DNA of 64,000 nt from Paenibacillus aurantius (GTDB lineage: Bacteria; Bacillota; Bacilli; Paenibacillales; NBRC-103111), in contig NZ_CP130318.1 in NCBI RefSeq assembly GCF_032268605.1, positions 4,625,501 to 4,689,500 on the forward strand, in the 5' to 3' direction. Below the pieces are notes generated by a model. It saw nothing but the letters and a program-made list of their open reading frames with translations, was not told where the DNA came from and ran no database searches. How positions within the stretch are numbered: position 1 is the stretch's first letter; every line of letters begins with the position of its first letter. The position numbers were made by a program, and so were the translations under genes. Of the stretch, positions 60,328 to 64,000 are shown piece by piece.

Positions 60328-63300
60328 TTAGCTGTTGAAATACCAGGTCGGGAACCAGCGCAGGAACTGTTCTACATAAGACTTGCTGACCACCGCACCG
60401 GACAGAACCGGATAGAACATGATGAACAATAGGAGACACACGGCCGAATACGCATAAACGGCCTTGCGCCACGCGGGCCTGGCTTCCACGAGAAGCTTGC
60501 TCGCATAGACAATGCTCAAGATGAGAAACGGGACCATTGCAAAATAATGATAAATAAACGTGAGCCGCGTGACCAGCATCCACGGAACATACTGCGAGAA
60601 GAACGCCACGATGACCACGAGCATTCCCCGGTGCCTCTGCCTGCGGGCCAGCACCAGCGTGGCGAGAAACGCGAGCAGGCCTACCCACCAGACCGCCGGG
60701 TTCCCCATGGATACGATGCTCGACACCTGATCGGGCGGAAGCTGCGACTGGCCGGTGTAATACCAGATCGGCCTCACCAGGAACGGCCACTCGTACCAAG
60801 GGGAGCCGAACGAATGGGTGGCCTTCAGCTTGCTGTGGTAATTGTACATGTCCTTTTGGTATTGGACAAGCTGCTCGACCGTATGCTTCTCGCCGGGCAC
60901 GCTCATGATCGGAACGAAGGACAGGCTGTAGATGACGGCCGGAATAACGACGAAGAAGAGCGTACACCAGGCGACCGTCTGGGCCGTGTATTTCACGAAC
61001 ACGCGTCGTACCTTAACCAGATAGGCGGTCAGCTCCGGACCAGGCTTGCCCTTCTCCAGTGCGAGCATCTGCCCCGCCGCGGCATACTGCCGGTACCTTT
61101 CGTACAGGGACAGGAAGAAGAGAAGCGCCAGCCCCGCCCCGCCGTACAGCACAATCCACTTGCTCGCCGCCCCGATTCCGAAGAAGAGCCCGGACAGGAA
61201 CAGAGGAACGAGCGTTTTCTTGAGCGGAACCTGATAGAAGCTCAGGCTGTAGTAGCGGTACATGAAATAATACATCAGCATGATGAAAAAGACCCCGTAC
61301 ACATCGATGGTCGCGATGCGCGTCTGGGCAAAATGCATGAAATCCACCGCCATCAGGAAAGCGGCGAACAGCGCATACTCGGACTTTCCGAACAGCCTCA
61401 AGGCAAAAACGTAAAGAATCGGAATCATGCCGATGCCGAACAGCGTGCCGACGATTCTCCAGCCGAACGGAGTCATGCCGAACAGCTTGATCCCGATCAG
61501 GATCAGCTCTTTGCCGAGCGGCGGGTGCGTGTTCTCGTAAGGCTTCATGAGATGAAGATGCTCATAGGCGGTCCGGGCATGGTAAATCTCATCGAAATAC
61601 GTGCCGTCCAGATAGGTCGGCTTGTATTTGGCCTTATCCTGCTCGTCGAACAGATTCGCCACCGTTCCCCTGACGGGGTCCGCCGCCTCCACCGCCGCTA
61701 CCTTGAGCGGAAGAGGCTCCGCATTATCCTTCTCGAACAGCGCCATCTCGTCGAGGGTGAAGCCCGGCGAGTCCACGGTCACCTTCACATACCGGGCCTT
61801 CACGTTAACCGGCTGGACGTTCCACAGGAATACCTTCACGTAGGTGTTGTCCACGATAAGCGGGTTCGTCCAGGCGGTCGGCGTGTCGCCGAACTCCAGC
61901 TTGAACTTGCCCTCCCCGATCTCGCTGAACGTGTTGATCCGCTCGATCGTCCGGCTCTCCCCCAGATCCACATAGAAGCTGTCGCCGGTTCGCGCCGGCT
62001 GCCAGAACGTCTGCGGGGCGCTGAACGAGCCCAGGTTGTACAAGGCGATCACGGCATAGATGGCGGTGACGGCGCCCATGCCGATCCAATCGCGACGGGT
62101 GAATTTCCTCCCCTTGGCTGCCGATTCGGTGCTGTGCAGAAGGCCCGAAGCCTCCGCCTCCGCCGGAACGGCCGTGAGAGGAGTCACCGGCTCCACCGGC
62201 TGGATACGGCCCCGCACGAACAGATCGACTCCCACCTGGATAAGCCAGCCGAGCAGGACCAGATTGACGAGTGACGTGATGAGCATGATCCCGTCAAAGG
62301 CCGGGACATTCGTGATCCCCTTCAGGCTGAAGGCCAGCACATAACCGATGTTAATAAAAGCCGTCAGGCTGAAGCCGAGGAAGAGCCACAAGAGCCTGCG
62401 GTCCCGGGCGTAGACATAAGCTACCAGAACCAGCGCCACGGCGGGATATAGGTAACGCTCGTGCATTTTGGCCGCGAGGAGGAAGACCACCGCAATTAAG
62501 ATAAGAGCCGTGTACAGCACCTTGGCCGGCGAATCCTCCTTCCGGCGGAAGAACAAGTATGCGGATAGGCCGACAGCCGCCACAATGAACAGGTTCCCCC
62601 AAACCGAATAAGGAAGGAACAGCAGCTTCTCGGTGGTAGGCTTCCAGTTGGCCCCCACAAGCGAATACAGGTTGAACGCGTTCAAGGTGGCATAAGGATA
62701 GGATTTCAGAGTCGTTTTATACAGGTCAACCACCCAAAGCAGACTTCCCTGGTTCAAGGAAAAAGGCACAAGGGGAATCACCAATCCGGCCAAGCCCCAC
62801 AAGGCCCCTACGCCGAACCGCTTCCAGCTTCCGGCCCGGATGAACGCATACAGCAGGGCAGGAGTAAAGATAAGCGCCTGCGGCTTGATAAGCACGGTCA
62901 AGGCGAACAGAACACACGCCCATTCGATCCGGCCGCGCACCACCTGAAGCAGTGTGGCGAGGAGAAGAAGGGTAAAGAAGGAATCCACCTGCCCCCATGC
63001 CGCCGAATCGGCTATAACGGCCGGGTTGAACGCATACAGCAGGGACAAGCCGAGCGCCGCTCGGTCCCCGAATCTCGGCTGAGCCAGGCGGTATACTAGC
63101 CATGCCGCCGCCAAATCGGCTAGAATCGCGGGAAGCTTAAGCAGCACCAGGAAGGCCTTCGAGGAAGCCTCGAGGTGCATCCATCCGGCGAGCTTGCCGA
63201 TGGCATAGAGCACATAAATGTAGCCGGGCGGGTAGTCCGCCCAGATGCCGTCGTAGAACCGCATCAGGCCGGCTTCCGCCGCGTGCTTCGCCCAGGCGGT

Positions 63301-64000
63301 GAACGTATTGACGTCCGTCGGGTGCCCGACGATGTGCTGGCCTATGTAGAGGCGGAGAAGAAGACCAAGCCCCAGCACACTTGCCATGGCCGCGGGACCG
63401 TACCGGGATTCCCCTCTTGCCTGCAGAGGGGAGCGGATCAGGCTCTGGTAAACCACTACGAAGAGAGCCCCGAAAAGAACCGTGAACAGCATCACCTTCA
63501 TCGGAGACACCGGATCCCCCGAGGTGGCCGGATCCCCGGCGGGTGCCGCCTGCTGGGGAAGAAAGGAGATGGCCTTCACGCCTGCCGGCACCTGGCTTAC
63601 CTCTTCGAACGCAATGTCATCGAAGTAGGCGGTGCCCTTGGTCAGGCTGCCGTAGCCCCCGAGGCGGACGGCCACCTTGAGCTCGTTCTGCTCGGGTCCC
63701 GTCCGTCCGTATAGCTCGACGTACTGCCATTCCCCTTTCGTGTCCTTGTAATCGGCGGACGTCTCCAGCGGGCCCATGACCGACAGGTTCGCCCCCTTGG
63801 AGGACGGGTCGGCCTGCTCGGCCCTGATGAAGCCTGACAGCCGGTAGGTTGTATTCGGCTTCACGGCCACCGTCTGGACAAGCTTCGCGTCGTTCGGCTG
63901 CTTGTTCTCGATTTTGACGGCGCCGGACCCTGTATGGGCTTGGCTTGTCTCTATGGAGAATTGGGTCGCTTCCGAGCCCGGCGTCCATACATCCTGCTGC
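60328..64000 (-). CDS. Multidomain GT-C glycosyltransferase with carbohydrate-binding and PMT-like parts (5' truncated)
   Basis: The frame is open to the right edge, so the N-terminus is missing; 1224 codons are seen. In order: a CBM4_9-like beta-sandwich (QTVAVKPNTTYRLSGFIRAE to AYFDDIAFEEV), a membrane helix, a GT39/GT87-like GT-C region of about 450 residues (PTDVNTFTAWAKHAAEAGLM, DYPPGYIYVLYAIGKL), a discoidin-like domain (FYVDLGESRTIERINTFSEI), and a C-terminal PMT-like GT-C region (YFDEIYHARTAYEHLHLMKP, ENTHPPLGKELILIG). Such proteins move sugars from polyprenyl phosphate to extracytoplasmic acceptors. Two GT-C cores in one chain are uncommon. GT2 and GtrA genes follow. Confidence 0.88.
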   Translation of the reverse strand, partial: QQDVWTPGSEATQFSIETSQAHTGSGAVKIENKQPNDAKLVQTVAVKPNTTYRLSGFIRAEQADPSSKGANLSVMGPLETSADYKDTKGEWQYVELYGRTGPEQNELKVAVRLGGYGSLTKGTAYFDDIAFEEVSQVPAGVKAISFLPQQAAPAGDPATSGDPVSPMKVMLFTVLFGALFVVVYQSLIRSPLQARGESRYGPAAMASVLGLGLLLRLYIGQHIVGHPTDVNTFTAWAKHAAEAGLMRFYDGIWADYPPGYIYVLYAIGKLAGWMHLEASSKAFLVLLKLPAILADLAAAWLVYRLAQPRFGDRAALGLSLLYAFNPAVIADSAAWGQVDSFFTLLLLATLLQVVRGRIEWACVLFALTVLIKPQALIFTPALLYAFIRAGSWKRFGVGALWGLAGLVIPLVPFSLNQGSLLWVVDLYKTTLKSYPYATLNAFNLYSLVGANWKPTTEKLLFLPYSVWGNLFIVAAVGLSAYLFFRRKEDSPAKVLYTALILIAVVFLLAAKMHERYLYPAVALVLVAYVYARDRRLLWLFLGFSLTAFINIGYVLAFSLKGITNVPAFDGIMLITSLVNLVLLGWLIQVGVDLFVRGRIQPVEPVTPLTAVPAEAEASGLLHSTESAAKGRKFTRRDWIGMGAVTAIYAVIALYNLGSFSAPQTFWQPARTGDSFYVDLGESRTIERINTFSEIGEGKFKLEFGDTPTAWTNPLIVDNTYVKVFLWNVQPVNVKARYVKVTVDSPGFTLDEMALFEKDNAEPLPLKVAAVEAADPVRGTVANLFDEQDKAKYKPTYLDGTYFDEIYHARTAYEHLHLMKPYENTHPPLGKELILIGIKLFGMTPFGWRIVGTLFGIGMIPILYVFALRLFGKSEYALFAAFLMAVDFMHFAQTRIATIDVYGVFFIMLMYYFMYRYYSLSFYQVPLKKTLVPLFLSGLFFGIGAASKWIVLYGGAGLALLFFLSLYERYRQYAAAGQMLALEKGKPGPELTAYLVKVRRVFVKYTAQTVAWCTLFFVVIPAVIYSLSFVPIMSVPGEKHTVEQLVQYQKDMYNYHSKLKATHSFGSPWYEWPFLVRPIWYYTGQSQLPPDQVSSIVSMGNPAVWWVGLLAFLATLVLARRQRHRGMLVVIVAFFSQYVPWMLVTRLTFIYHYFAMVPFLILSIVYASKLLVEARPAWRKAVYAYSAVCLLLFIMFYPVLSGAVVSKSYVEQFLRWFPTWYFNS

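Noticed and set aside
60547-62274. 575-codon plus-strand frame antisense to the GT-C gene
   Set aside because: An antisense shadow rich in R, E, H and Q without recognisable domains.

Overview
The window looks like a chromosomal segment of a GC-rich, spore-forming member of the Paenibacillaceae. This is an inference from several things: AGGAGG ribosome sites, frequent TTG and GTG starts, TATAAT-type and extended -10 promoters, sporulation genes (yhbH, spoVR), many ABC exporter plus two-component modules, HelD, YpsA, YhbD/bactofilin, a DUF2536 protein and the GntR/solute-binding fusion regulator typical of that group. I see no rRNA, tRNA, CRISPR array or prophage.

Layout. 1-7 kb: a carbohydrate locus. 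It holds the 3' part of a GHL10-type glycosylhydrolase-like gene, an FAD oxidoreductase, an RpiR/SIS regulator and a 789-residue protein that joins a DUF4127 domain to a complete NanE epimerase. 7-11 kb: yhbH-spoVR, a small beta-rich protein behind a sigma-K-like promoter, and an AbrB-type regulator with a four-cysteine cluster and a C-terminal HTH. 11-17.6 kb: signalling, with a B12-binding protein coupled to a hybrid kinase whose relay residues are largely lost, facing a CheB-CheR-PAS-kinase fusion. 17.9-21.3 kb: a sigma-like fragment, an anti-sigma candidate, an ECF sigma factor, a bactofilin and YhbD. 21.4-28.2 kb: VanW, HelD, an Mpo1-like protein, MATE, and a VanX-type dipeptidase.

28-39 kb: two exporter loci. 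One is RR-HK followed by an ATPase and two ABC-2 permeases; the other is ATPase-permease-permease-RR-HK, with a TipA-like MerR regulator upstream. 39.6-47 kb: mixed metabolic and regulatory genes (GrpB family, alpha/beta hydrolase, FMN monooxygenase with a promoter-terminator leader, a membrane kinase carrying a degenerate GGDEF domain, and a GntR-solute-binding fusion). 47-52.4 kb: a complete Bce-type peptide-sensing and detoxification module with a convincing operator, flanked by two similar IS-end remnants. 52.4-58.4 kb: ArsR/SDR, YpsA/MFS and another ABC-2 exporter. 58.9-64 kb: a GtrA / GT2 / GT-C glycosylation set whose large GT-C gene runs off the right edge.

Two themes stand out. First, many proteins are unusual fusions or have lost catalytic residues (DUF4127-NanE, the degenerate hybrid kinase, the GGDEF-kinase, the CBM-double GT-C protein). 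Second, the intergenic spaces carry short dispersed repeats: an array of five TAGAGGAAC-like units, a GTGCCTTATCC element in at least six gaps, and a 35-bp tandem repeat. Functions are assigned by reading motifs in the translations; no database search was run.
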